Positions 55,501 to 64,000 of a stretch of 64,000 bases of DNA are shown one piece after another; within the stretch, counting starts at the first letter, position 1, and each line of letters starts with the position of its first letter. A program made the position numbers and the translations under genes. The notes beneath the pieces were generated by a model that had not been told where the DNA came from, ran no database searches, and saw nothing but the letters and a program-made list of their open reading frames with translations. The DNA is from Alopecurus myosuroides (lineage: Eukaryota; Streptophyta; Magnoliopsida; Poales; Poaceae): positions 274,009,349 to 274,073,348 of the forward strand of contig CM054062.1 in NCBI GenBank assembly GCA_028641055.1, written 5' to 3'.

Positions 55501-55735
55501 ATGTCGTGGAAGGAGGGATGTAGCCCGGGATGTTGTGAGGCGCGTCGTAGGGCTTGTGCGTTCTCGGGAGCTCGCTCGTGTCAGCAAGCTCCTCAACGAC
55601 TGCCGCGGATGCGGCCACGCCCTTCCCGGCAGCGATAGCCGGGCCGGTCATCAGCACTTCCATGCTGTCTGCAGAACAGCCAGTTGGCTTTCCGCGTGCA
55701 GCAATGACAGTAGGGGGATCTTCCGTGACGTGCAC
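52592..55735 (-). CDS. Element B gag-protease ORF
   Basis: A 1047-codon frame. Residues about 1-330 are Ala/Gln/Arg-rich with a coiled-coil stretch (LDQQRQALLAEQLELEK); the gag core lies near 430-590 (KPEDWLNDYVTAVH, ARTWLNNLPK, DREYLTRWSTM). A Cys/His motif (CSFH..HTTRQC) is near 690, an Asn/Arg-rich tract encoded by GTT repeats near 755-780, and the protease active site LIDNGSS near 880. The same frame extends upstream past TAG 55736-55738 into the 5' LTR (Met at 56095) and through the PBS, so the true gag start may lie in the LTR. It ends at TAG 52592-52594, a probable nonsense change. Confidence 0.85.
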   Translation of the reverse strand: MHVTEDPPTVIAARGKPTGCSADSMEVLMTGPAIAAGKGVAASAAVVEELADTSELPRTHKPYDAPHNIPGYIPPSTTSTIPASAVRVGMPPPTEVELMTMRAQLDQQRQALLAEQLELEKVRLELNLDQNEYNRAHGFTPVVRRPAKAGAMRRNLGTEMAAVGETAGQAASQNTATTRPKYNTPAKTLRAAEAVAAELPHLAGDARVRQQERLNELVLEAARQNEEFRKANSGAGASQVVHSHAARSNDQASSPHPSRERDRSGHSGRDRQMQVYDPAVAAKQHAVLRQSGKKHNTAGAGYQAHKAHSQARNGDRLGPSQHQVAQPTRQRPQPRAIAPAANPVEQPAVVHVDIYDDGYSAMGLAGYDILDRVGERVLEPSDARHKLDRISLSAQLESKGPPGPECFGPRIMTEPSVKQFQLTRGTKCYDGSTKPEDWLNDYVTAVHIAGGNRRWAVRYIPQMLEGPARTWLNNLPKHSINCWLDFAEAFVSNFTSTYRRPNRPQQLSACRQREEETDREYLTRWSTMRNTCEGVNEAQAITWFAQGCRHGSMLWQRLQREMPSTLAETIRIADEYALGDPTQPLLDAAEPRRNYNNNKRNEFRNKRRGDRIDTRYDPEEVNAVATGAGSSQRPKTAGAQYGQNQNQGQGSKKPYNAPQQGSGNSGPAQNFVFKDMKDGPCSFHTRHPARPANHTTRQCSWWEEIKNEGLPPPPPLPAGNAIVQPARAPAARPPAFPRRENMNQVALGANRYFNNDGYRNNNNNNNNDRNRNNNRGNNNRGNNNNGNNGDGGRNQYQEHHESYMIFTSEPVEKQSQHRRAMEVNFVIPAVPHYMHWCNQEITWSRADHPKVMPNPGSYALVVDPTFLDLEKNVRFSKVLIDNGSSIKIVYRDTLEKLGMAENMLLPSKTTFHGIVPGVSCSPIGRVWIDILFGTRENCRTESLQFEVVDHQSPYHALLGSPALSKFMASSHASYLKMKIPCPNGVITISGDYKKSMECASAGSQLAESMVIATEKKNMYEVVAMAQSAQGGAPGMPSSQHGTAFQAS
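53375..53462. repeat. GTT/AAC microsatellite encoding a poly-Asn tract in gag
   Basis: An imperfect GTT array ends in about eight perfect units at 53435-53459. On the element's strand it is AAC/AAT, giving runs of Asn broken by Arg and Gly. Confidence 0.85.
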
Positions 55736-55960
55736 CTACTCGGGGTACTCGCGGATGATGGTGGTGGCGACGTAGACGAGGTGCGAGCCGAAGGAGAGCA
55801 CCGTGCCGCCCTCTGGCATGGCCCTGCCGCCGAAATCGCCGGCATTGTCGATGACGAAGTCGAATGAGCCGAATCTGTGGACAAGGCCACAGACCACGCG
55901 CTCCCCTGTAGCAGAAATGGATCCCGTCCGAACGTGAACTCCAGCCAGCGCCGCTGGTTG

Positions 55961-55977
55961 CCCCACGGTGGGCGCCA
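55961..55977 (-). other. Element B primer-binding site
   Basis: On the - strand TGGCGCCCACCGTGGGG, two bases after the LTR's CA. This is a frequent PBS sequence in grass gypsy elements; I do not assign the tRNA. Confidence 0.85.
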
Positions 55978-55979
55978 AC

Positions 55980-56841
55980 TGTCGTGGTGGTATCACGGCA
56001 GATGCCATAGGATGGCTAATTGTTTGGGGTCGATGGACGCTGGAGGTGCTCGGGGAGGGATCACGCAGCGAGTAGCCGCATGTGGGATGAATCAATCACT
56101 GCAAACAACATGATCTACCCAGGTTCAGGGCCCTCGTGTGGAGGTAAAACCCCTACTCCTGTCTTTCTCTCTTTATATTCGTGTGTCACCGAGTAGCCAG
56201 AATACAGTTTTGGCCTACAGCCGAGTAGCCACCCTTCTCTCTACGTGACGATCCAGGTCAAGAAAGTGAACTCATGCAACGTCTCTTAGCGTCCCTCACG
56301 CAGGAGGGGGTAGGGCACCTTATATACTGGTGCCCTGCCGGATACAGCCAAGAGGGAAAAGTACAAACAGATGTCGACATAGTGTGCACACTGCACACTT
56401 CCAGCTTCTCGCTGACAGCTTTGGCTTCCTAGTTTGTCTTGTGTGGAAAGTCGTTGTGCAAAACCAAGAAGACGATCTGTTATCACTGACACGGCCACTA
56501 GGCCACAGGGTAGGCCCCCTAACCTGCACCGCCCTGCTGACACCCTGGCGCGGATAAGCACGCGCTCTGTAGATGAACAGTGCACCAGTACGGACCCAGG
56601 ATATGCGGGATCCTGTGTCAGAACGGCTCCTTTGACTTCTGGCCCGAGTAGGAAACCGCCACCTCTACTCGGACCACTTCCTTTACTCGGAGGAGAATAA
56701 CTTCCTTGATTCTTTCTCCTGGCCATTAGCAGGTACGGCCGGATAGCAGTCAACCGGGTAGCGAGTACCGGGTAGCCAGCTACTCAGCCAAACCTCTCCT
56801 TTGATCTTGCCTTTACCCTACTCGGGGGTAACCCCCCGACA
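55980..56841 (-). repeat. Element B 5' LTR (862 bp)
   Basis: It is colinear with 41901-42753, with a small tandem duplication (GGCCACTAGGCCACAGGG, near 56492) and scattered substitutions. Confidence 0.87.
56312..56336 (-). promoter_or_regulatory. TATA box enclosed by an 8-bp inverted repeat (B, 5' LTR)
   Basis: AGGGCACC-TTATATACT-GGTGCCCT, identical to 42233-42257. Confidence 0.72.
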
Positions 56842-57157
56842 TTAGTCCCCGAAGCTGGTACAGTCCTGCGAACTTGTTCACTGGGCTCTTCCAGCTTAAA
56901 ACAAATCTTGCCTTCGAACCGTAAGATGCCGAGTAGCACCTCTGAGTAGCCTCCACTTCTTACTTGAGTCTCTTCTTTTCCGAGCAGCAGCATTTCTCTT
57001 CTCTCTTGCCGAGTAAAATGACTTTGTGAAATCTTGGACAGAATCTCAGCGTGGTAGACCAAATCCATCTCTCTGCATCACAACTGGGCACGAGTCACGC
57101 CCTCGTACCCCCGACGCCTCGGTGCCCGGGATATGACAGGCCACGCGCCCATCACTG
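56842..57157 (-). mobile_element. Duplicated 3' interior of B outside its 5' LTR
   Basis: It matches 42754-43070 closely, beginning with the PPT. It is cut at 57157/57158 by the start of element C. Confidence 0.88.
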
Positions 57158-58747
57158 TGATACGTCATATATGTATCCTTAATTTCTGATGTTCCATGTT
57201 GTTTTCTTATTGTTTCCCACATGTTTGCTATACACTTTATGTCATTTTTATCGATTTTCCGTACTAACCTATTGACAAGATGCCACAGAGCCAGTTCCCT
57301 GTTTTCTGCTGTTTTTAGTTTAAGAAAAGTTGTTGTGGAAATATTCTCGGAATTGGAAAATTCGAAGCCCGGAAATCTTAGAATTCCCGAAGGTTCCACG
57401 GAGTCCCAAAGAGACACGGAGGGGGACCTCAAGGGGCCCACACCATAGGGCGGTGTGCCCCCTGGCCGCGCCATGGGGTGGTGTGGGATCCCCAGCCTCC
57501 ACCGCATTTGCCCTTTCGCCTATTTATACCCCCCGAGACGTAAACCCTCAAGATGTCCCACTTTTTCCGAGAAACACCTGAGGATGCTGCCATCATCATC
57601 CCGAGATCGGAAGGGTTCTGGAGCTCTCCCCGGCACCCTGCCGGGAGGGGAATTCATCACCGGAGGGGTCTACACCACCATGCCCTCCTCCAAAGTGATG
57701 CGTGAGTAGTTCATCCCTGGACTACGGGTCCATAGCAGTAGCTAGATGGTTGTTCTCTCCACTTTTGTATTCATGTTTAGATCTTGTGAGCTTCCTAACA
57801 TGATCAAGATCATCTTTATGTAATGCTACATGTTTTGTTTGCTGGGATCTGAGGAATGTTGAATGCTATGTCTTCTGATTATCAATCTATCATGTTATCT
57901 TCATGCTTATGTTATTTATGATCTTGCATGCTCTTCATTATTAGTAGATGCTCTAGCAAAGTAGATGCTAATAACTGCAAGAGGGAGTATTTATGCTCAA
58001 TAGTGGGTTCATGCCTCCTTTGGATCTGTGCTCGAGTGACGGAAACGTGACAGATGGAGGATGTGTTGTTTCCATTAGGGAGAAAACAACGGTGTTTATC
58101 TAGTTTACATTGTTTACATTACACACTTTGCTTACGGCGATAATCTGTTGCTTGCAACTTAATACCCAACAATTTTTCAGATGATATTCGGAGGGTGGAT
58201 TATTAGAGATAGTTGCAGTTGGATGACGCTATATGTATTTTGTTGTAATGCCCGCATGAATCACATAGTAATCTTTATGTCTTGCATATGCACTATGGTG
58301 CAGCCTTCAAATCTATCAATTGCCCAGCTGTAATTTGTTCACCACACATGTTATTTATCTTTACTTGAGAGACACCACTAGTGAACTGTGGACCCCGGTC
58401 CATTTTCCTCATACTGATAAAGCACCTACTGCTTTCATACTCCTGCTACTGTCTTCATATTGTTTTCCTACTGTTTTCCACACCATATGTTTAACCTCTT
58501 TGTGTTTAGCAAAACCGGTGAGATTGACAACCTCACTACTACGTTGGGGCGAAGTGATTTGATTGTGTTGTGTAGGTTCCACGTTGCTTCTGAACCAGTA
58601 GTGCGCCCTGCCATCTCAGCTGCTTCAACCTTCTGAAGTTACTCCTTCCTCCTACTGGTCGATTCAACCTTGGTTTCTTTTCTAGGGGAAAACTTGTCGC
58701 TGCACTCTTCATAACCTTCCACTTGGGGTTTACCAACGTTTGCATCA
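57158..58747 (+). repeat. Element C 5' LTR (1590 bp)
   Basis: TGATACGTCATATATG to TTTGCATCA. The boundary comes from comparing both LTRs of C: they stop matching after GCATCA. The U3 inverted repeat has arms GGGGCCCACACCA (57433-57445) and TGGTGTGGGATCCCC (57479-57493). Confidence 0.88.
57521..57528 (+). promoter_or_regulatory. TATA box of the C 5' LTR
   Basis: TATTTATA, about 28 bp after the GC-rich inverted repeat. Confidence 0.65.
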
Positions 58748-58756
58748 AGAGTTTTC

Positions 58757-58774
58757 TGGCGTCGTTACCGGGGA
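58757..58774 (+). other. PBS of C (Asp-tRNA type)
   Basis: TGGCGTCGTTACCGGGGA, two C/G-to-T/A changes from TGGCGCCGTTGCCGGGGA, nine bases after the LTR. Confidence 0.82.
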
Positions 58775-58940
58775 GGAAGAGAATTTCTGCAAGGGGAGTC
58801 TCTCACTTCCAATCTCTTTACTTTGTTTTAGTTTTGCTTAGTTTGTTTTATTTTGTCTTGTTTGCTTCTCTTTATCAAAAACACAAAAAATTAGTTCTTA
58901 TTCTAGTTGTTACTTTGTTACTTCATTGTTATTTTTCATC

Positions 58941-59339
58941 ATGTTGTTCCCTAAGTTTATCCTGAAAGATCTGCCAGTAGGAAGTGGTTCTATAGTTGGA
59001 AAGGATACCATTAAATAATTATTTGATCATGTTAGTAAGCATGATAATTTTGAGGAGAAATCCATAGTAGAACTTGCTCCAAATTATGAGACTGCTGCAA
59101 CCTCTTTAGTTCACATGTTAGAAGCTAGGTTTGTTAACCTTCATCCCATAATACAACATATGTTCCTCAACTTGGATATCATTGAAGATGTTGAAAAAAG
59201 GAACTTTATCTTAGAAACCATGCTTAAAGAATTTGGAGATGTTGCTATAGAAGCTAGAAAAGTTTTTGATCGTTTCAATATGCTTGGCTCATGTGTAGAT
59301 ATTGTTGGTTCTTTAGAAAAAACTGAATCTAATAATTAA
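58941..59339 (+). pseudogene. Short ORF of C with an early stop
   Basis: ATG at 58941 (MLFPKFILKDLPVG); TAA at 59016-59018 interrupts after 25 codons, then the same frame stays open to TAA at 59337-59339. The product is acidic and helical (FILETMLKEFGDVAIEARKVFDRF). I do not recognise it as gag; it is a small ORF retained in a non-autonomous derivative. Weakly open sequence continues to about 59500. Confidence 0.5.
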
Positions 59340-62224
59340 AAGGAGGATAAAATACCAATCCCCTTTAAATTGGTAGCACTGCATGAAGCCCAACAGAAGA
59401 ATTTGGATTGGATTCTTCCTGAGAATTTATTTGGTGAGAATAGTAAGCCTAAAAGTTCTAAGAGAGGAGCCTCTGAAACTCACTTAGATAAAATATAATG
59501 TATTATAAAGGAATTAGAAAATCTGATTTAAATGCCCTTCCACTTGAAAATACTTGATTCCACTTTTCTGGGCCTAGCTAAAAGGCGTTAAAGAAAAGTA
59601 CTTCTTGGGAGATAACCCATGGTTTTATTTTTGCTTTGTTTTTCTCTGTTTTATTTGAGTCAAGGGGTTTTATACTTTTGTAGAAACTCCTTCTTATCTT
59701 TCTTTTAATGTTTTAGTAGTGCCAAGTAAGGATTCTGACGAGAGTTGGAGTTGGTTTTCGGATTTCTGCACAGGAAACAGATTTCTCCTTTCCACCGTAA
59801 ACAATCGTATAAATCATAGAAAAATCAGAATGACCTGAAATTTCTTGTGCTTATTCCTCGGCTAATTCTACAATTTTTTCGTTCTTTCAGTTTTTCGATA
59901 TGAGTAACATAAGTTCCTCGGAAAAAATCGTCTTCATAGACTGTGCTGGTTTTGATAGATTCTGCTATTTTTCATGCATTTGCTCTTTTGCGATGTCAAG
60001 TGGATTTCTTTGCTTCATGAAACATCAGTAGCTGTAGCTAATGTTTAAAAGTATCAATAGAACTTGTGCCATACAGAACCAATGGATTTTTAACTGTTGC
60101 ACTAACTCTCTAATGCGAATTAAAGTTTGAGTGTGGTGTGAAGGAAGTTTTCAAGGATAAAGAGAAGAGGTGATATATGCGATCAAGAAGAGTGCAAGGT
60201 GAAAGCTTGGGGATGCCCCCATGGTTCATCCAAGCTTATTTTTAGAAGACTCAAGCATCTAATCTTGGGAATGCCCAATGCATCCCCTTCTTCATCAACT
60301 ATCTATCAGGTCACTTCTCGTGAAACTATATTTTTATTCGGTCACATCACATGAAGTTTACTTGGAGCTTCTGTTTGTTTTTCTTTTTTTTTCCTTTGTT
60401 TTATTTTTTTTCCTTTATGAAATAATATAGTTGGATTCTAGCATTCTTTTTTTGGGAGAGGGACACGCACCTATTTTTTGTTTGAATATTTGCTATGCTC
60501 GTATTCTTAGTTTTTCTTTTAGTTGCTGCAAAAATTTCTTGTTTAGCTCTCGTTTTCATTGCATCTCTTGATCAGAGTTGTTAGTTTTAGTAGTGTTATG
60601 TGAGTCCTCTCATGTTTGCTTGATGTAGCATTTAGAGTGTTTTTGTTAAAGTATGTTTTGTATGGTGCTTGTTGGGAAAAGAAACTGCTGCTTGAGGTAG
60701 AATTTGTAACGGTGCAAGTAGAAACTTGTATAGACTGTGGCTAGACCTTTTCATATCATGGTAGATGTTATTTTAGTTCTAAAGCCTTGTGGTTATTTAG
60801 TAGCATGATTATCCTCAAAGAGCTAAGAGTGTTTAATATTCCATTGAAAGAATCATGAGTTTTTCTTGTCATATTGAAGCATAAATTTGTGGTGTTCTCT
60901 TTTGAATGTTTTATTTGGTTGACTTGGCGCATGCTCACACCATGTTTACGAATATGAACCAGTCACAAATAGCTTCCGTAATCATTTAGTTTTTTAACTT
61001 GTGGTACCACTTATGCTTTTATTAATGATGTTTATGTCGCTATGCATGATTATGGCTCTTATGCTCTCTTGATTTGTCGCTCCCAGTCTTTTGCTAGCCT
61101 CCACCTGTACTGAGTATAAGCTCTACTCGTGCATCCAACTCCCAAAAACCAAAGTTTTCCCATTATGTCCACCATACCTACCTACATGTGGTAATTAACC
61201 GCCACTCCAAAGTAAATTGCTCATGTGTTACCTTTAAAACTTTCAAAATTACTCCTGTTTTAGCTCATAAGGACGTAAATAGAGAATATTTATCTCACTT
61301 GTTGATTGGACTTTCACACCCTGGACTAGTGGCTTCATCCGCTACTCCAATGATAGAAGAGTTGGCGGCGGGGTGCACAGCCCCAAATTAATAACACAAA
61401 TTCTCTTCACTATTTTCGCCCCTGATTTATCAGTCAAAGCATAATTGTGTAAACAAAAGAGAAACAGGGATGACCTTCTACCAAGATGCGTCCTTCTATG
61501 GGATCCGCTCTTGTGAAGTCTAGTTGGCTTGTGACGTACTGTATTTTCTGTTTACCATTCGTTGACATAAGCATACAACTCTCTTCAAATATAGACACTC
61601 CTCCACGGTATGTGATTGTTGGCAGACACCCAAAGATTCGGTTAGCCATGGTTTGCGAAAGATGGTTGGGAGGAGTGTCAAGCTTTTTATACCTCTGCTT
61701 AATAAAATAAAAGCTCTAGCACATGACTGATCCATGCTTCCCTCTGCGAAGGGCCTTTCTTTTACTTTTATGTTGAGTATCCATCTTCTAACTTTATGCA
61801 CGATTGAGAGAGCATAGTTTCCATTCTGAGTTTTAAGTGCATTTGTCCGAGAAACATTATTAATTGAGTCATGATGTGGTATTGTGTGTTCTCTAATTAT
61901 TTGTTCTAGTCTTCCTCATGAACTTTGAAGGTGTCCTGGCATTTATGTTTTGCCCCACTCTTAAGGACTATCGAAATATCACTTTGACATGTTTTCTCGA
62001 TACTTGAAACAAACGTATATCTTTTGTTGCATTGTTATTCATGATCTTTTATTTGAGTTACTTCTCATGATGCAAGGTGATTGCTATGCTTTATTATTAA
62101 AGTTCTATTTATCATGTTTGTGTTAAAGTTCTATGATCTTAGCTTACTTATGCTTTTACATTATTGATGATCAAGTTTATGTTGGTACCATGTCACCTCA
62201 GAAATTATGTGTTTTTATCATTTA
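59340..62224 (+). other. C 3' non-coding region
   Basis: It is colinear with the 3' regions of P and T1 and has no convincing gene. PPT-core copies lie at about 60205 and 60262, the second with an imperfect hairpin (GGGAATGC-CCAA-TGCATCCCC). Confidence 0.7.
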
Positions 62225-62244
62225 CCTACTCGAGGACGAGTAGG
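62225..62244 (+). other. Perfect hairpin upstream of the C PPT
   Basis: CCTACTCG-AGGA-CGAGTAGG, identical to T1 14973-14992. Confidence 0.75.
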
Positions 62245-62248
62245 AACT

Positions 62249-62261
62249 AAGCTTGGGAATG
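62249..62261 (+). other. C polypurine tract
   Basis: AAGCTTGGGAATG, a slightly degraded form of AAGCTTGGGGATGC, just before the LTR. Confidence 0.75.
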
Positions 62262-62262
62262 T

Positions 62263-63849
62263 TGATACGTCATAAACGCATCCTTAGTTTCTGATGTTCC
62301 ATGTTGTTTTCTTATTGTTTCCCACATGTTTGCTATACACTTTATGTCATTTTTATCGATTTTCCAGACTAACCTATTGACAAGATGCCACAGAACCAGT
62401 TCCCTGTTTTCTGCTGTTTTTAGTTTCGGAAAAGTTGTTCTAGAAATATTCTCCGAATTGGAAAATTCGAAGCCCGAAAGTCTTAGAATTCCCGAAGGTT
62501 CCACGGAGTCCCAAAGAGACCCGAAGGGGGGCCTCAGGGGGCCCACACCATAGGGCGGCGCGCCCCCTGACGGCGCCATGGGGTGGTGTGGGACCCCCCA
62601 ACCTCCACCGCCTTTTCCCTTTCGCCTATTTATACCCCCGAGACGGAAACCCTAAAGATATACCCACTTTTCCCGAGAAACACCCGAGGCTGTCATCATC
62701 GTCATCCCGAGATCGGGAGGGTTCTGGAGATCTCCCCGGCACCCTGTCGGGAGGGGAATTCATCACCGGAGGGGTCTACACCACCATGCCCTCCTCCGAA
62801 GTGATGCGTGAGTAGTTCATCCCTGGACTACGGGTCCATAGCAGTAGCTAGATGGTCGTTCTCTCCACTTTGTACCTCATGTTTAGATCTTGTGAGCTGC
62901 CTAACATGATCAAGATCATCTTTATGTAATGCTACATGTTGTGTTTCCTGGGATTTGATGAATGTTGAATGCTATGTCTTCTGATTATTAATCTATCATA
63001 TTATATGCATGCTTATGTTATTTATGATCTTGCATGATCTCCGTTATTAGTAGATGATTTGGCCAAGTAGATGCTAGTATCTCCAAGAGGGTGTATTTAT
63101 GCTCGATAGTGGGTTCATGTCTCCTTTACATCTGTGCTCGAGTGACAGAAACATGACGGATGGAGGATGTGTTGTTGCCATTAGGGAGAAAACAACGGTG
63201 TTTACCTAGTTTACATTGTTTACATTACACACTTTTCTTACGGTGATAATCTGTTGCTTGCAACATAATACCCAACGTTTGTTCGGATGATATTCGGAGG
63301 GTGGATTATTAGACATATATGCAGTTGGATGACGGTCTATGTATTTTGTTGTAATGCCCGCATGAATCACATAGTAATCTTTATGTCTTGAATATGCACT
63401 ACGGTGCAGCCTTCATTTATGTCAATTGCCCAGCTGTAATTTGTTCACCACACATGTTATTTATATTTCACGGAGAGACACCACTAGTGAACTGTGGACC
63501 CCGTTCCATTTTCCTCATACTGATAAAACACATACTGCTTTCATACTGCTGCTATTGTCCTCATATTATTTTCCTACCCTTTTCCACACCATATGTTTAA
63601 CCTCTTTGTGTTCAGCAAAACCGGTGAGATTGACAACCTCACTGCTACATTGGGGCAAAGTGATTTGATTGTGTTGTGTAGGTTCCACGTTGCTTCTGAA
63701 CCGGTAGTGCGCCCTGCCATGTTAACTGCTTCAACCTTCTGAAGTTACTCCTTCCTCGTATAGATTCAACCTTGGTTTCTTTTCTTGGGGAAAACTTGCC
63801 GCTGCACTATTCATAACCTTCCACTTGGAGTTTACCAATGTTTGCATCA
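62263..63849 (+). repeat. Element C 3' LTR (1587 bp)
   Basis: TGATACGTCATAAACG to GTTTGCATCA, colinear with 57158-58747. The U3 inverted repeat lies at 62537-62597. Confidence 0.88.
62627..62634 (+). promoter_or_regulatory. TATA box of the C 3' LTR
   Basis: TATTTATA, at the same place as in the 5' LTR. Confidence 0.65.
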
Positions 63850-64000
63850 ACTTGCCACTTGTCTTTGCCTTTTGGTGCAGTCATTACAGCGTGAATAAAA
63901 ACATCCATCTAAGCAGACATGAGTATCTGTAAGACTTCTTCAACTATCTTCTGCATTTCCATCATATTGTAGCAAGCCACAAATTCAAAATAATGCGATG
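63850..64000. other. Unassigned sequence at the window edge
   Basis: 151 bp after the C 3' LTR with no match elsewhere in the window and no clear feature. It does not continue element B, which abuts the other end of C. Confidence 0.5.

Larger units (their letters stand above)
41901..57157 (-). mobile_element. Tat-lineage Ty3/gypsy element B with an extra partial unit on its 5' side
   Basis: LTRs lie at 41901-42753 (3') and 55980-56841 (5'), with TGTCG..CGACA termini. The PBS is at 55961, gag-protease-RT-RNase H-integrase runs from 55735 to 49046 in one frame with six stops, and an antisense multi-exon gene lies at 43456-48379. To the right of the 5' LTR, 56842-57157 repeats the PPT and 3' interior (42754-43070), which should lie only beside the 3' LTR. 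This shows an LTR shared with another, mostly lost, copy. The LTRs differ by about 2% by eye. Confidence 0.9.
57158..63849 (+). mobile_element. Short non-autonomous Athila-type element C (6.7 kb)
   Basis: LTRs of 1590 and 1587 bp, an Asp-tRNA-type PBS, a 3.5-kb interior with only a short broken ORF, the conserved pre-PPT hairpin and a PPT. The flanks CACTG (57153-57157) and ACTTG (63850-63854) are not a target duplication, so one end was probably rearranged after insertion. Confidence 0.87.

Noticed and set aside
57153..63854. CACTG as a target duplication of element C
   Set aside because: The other flank is ACTTG, and the sequence beyond does not resume element B, so there is no clean duplication.
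1..64000. Host genes, tRNA or rRNA genes, CRISPR arrays, bacterial-type operons
   Set aside because: Nothing of the kind was seen. All convincing coding sequence is retrotransposon-derived, and the PBS matches to tRNA ends are only 12-18 nt long and sit beside LTRs.

Overview
The window is a gene-free stretch of a large grass genome (Pooideae; a wheat/barley/oat-type genome is most likely, judging from the LTR families and the nesting). I found no host protein gene, rRNA, tRNA or CRISPR. Nearly all of the 64 kb can be assigned to LTR retrotransposons inserted into or recombined with one another. Family names are not assigned; lineage calls rest on protein domains, primer-binding sites (PBS), polypurine tracts (PPT) and LTR termini.

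Layout. (1) 1-795: 3' end of a long LTR from a LARD (large non-coding LTR retrotransposon derivative). (2) 796-16571: an old Athila-type Ty3/gypsy element on the + strand (T1), split by a complete LARD at 1285-12453 (LTRs of 4.68 and 4.69 kb, 1.8 kb non-coding interior, initiator-Met PBS, CTTTT target duplication). T1 ends in an LTR at 15012-16571, which faces an inverted LTR of the same superfamily at 16615-18264. (3) 18265-34033: fragments of Copia-like LTRs on the - strand. These are split by a complete Tat-lineage Ty3/gypsy element, A (19372-32166, - strand, CAGGT target duplication, 0.49-kb LTRs about 1% apart). (4) 34034-41487: an Athila-type element P with decayed gag and protease and no reverse transcriptase or integrase. 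Its 5' LTR carries a clean 281-bp Stowaway-like MITE. (5) 41488-41900: unassigned AT-rich DNA. (6) 41901-57157: a second Tat-lineage element, B (- strand), with a duplicated piece of its 3' interior outside its 5' LTR. (7) 57158-63849: a short non-autonomous Athila-type element, C. (8) 63850-64000: unassigned.

In both Tat elements gag-pol lies on the - strand, and a separate intron-containing gene lies on the + strand between pol and the 3' LTR, converging tail-to-tail on pol. In A this antisense gene can be assembled into six exons with five GT-AG introns and one unbroken 784-codon frame, although gag-pol of the same copy has two nonsense codons and three frameshifts. In B the antisense gene is broken. 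B's gag-pol keeps one frame over 6.7 kb with no indel but carries five TAG codons and one TAA.

The most unusual pattern I see is that every LTR element here whose 3' interior is present carries extra internal copies of its own PPT core. Several are paired with small conserved hairpins. The TATA boxes of the two Tat LTRs also sit in the loops of perfect 7-8-bp inverted repeats that differ in sequence between the families. These points were read by eye and have not been tested by alignment or statistics.
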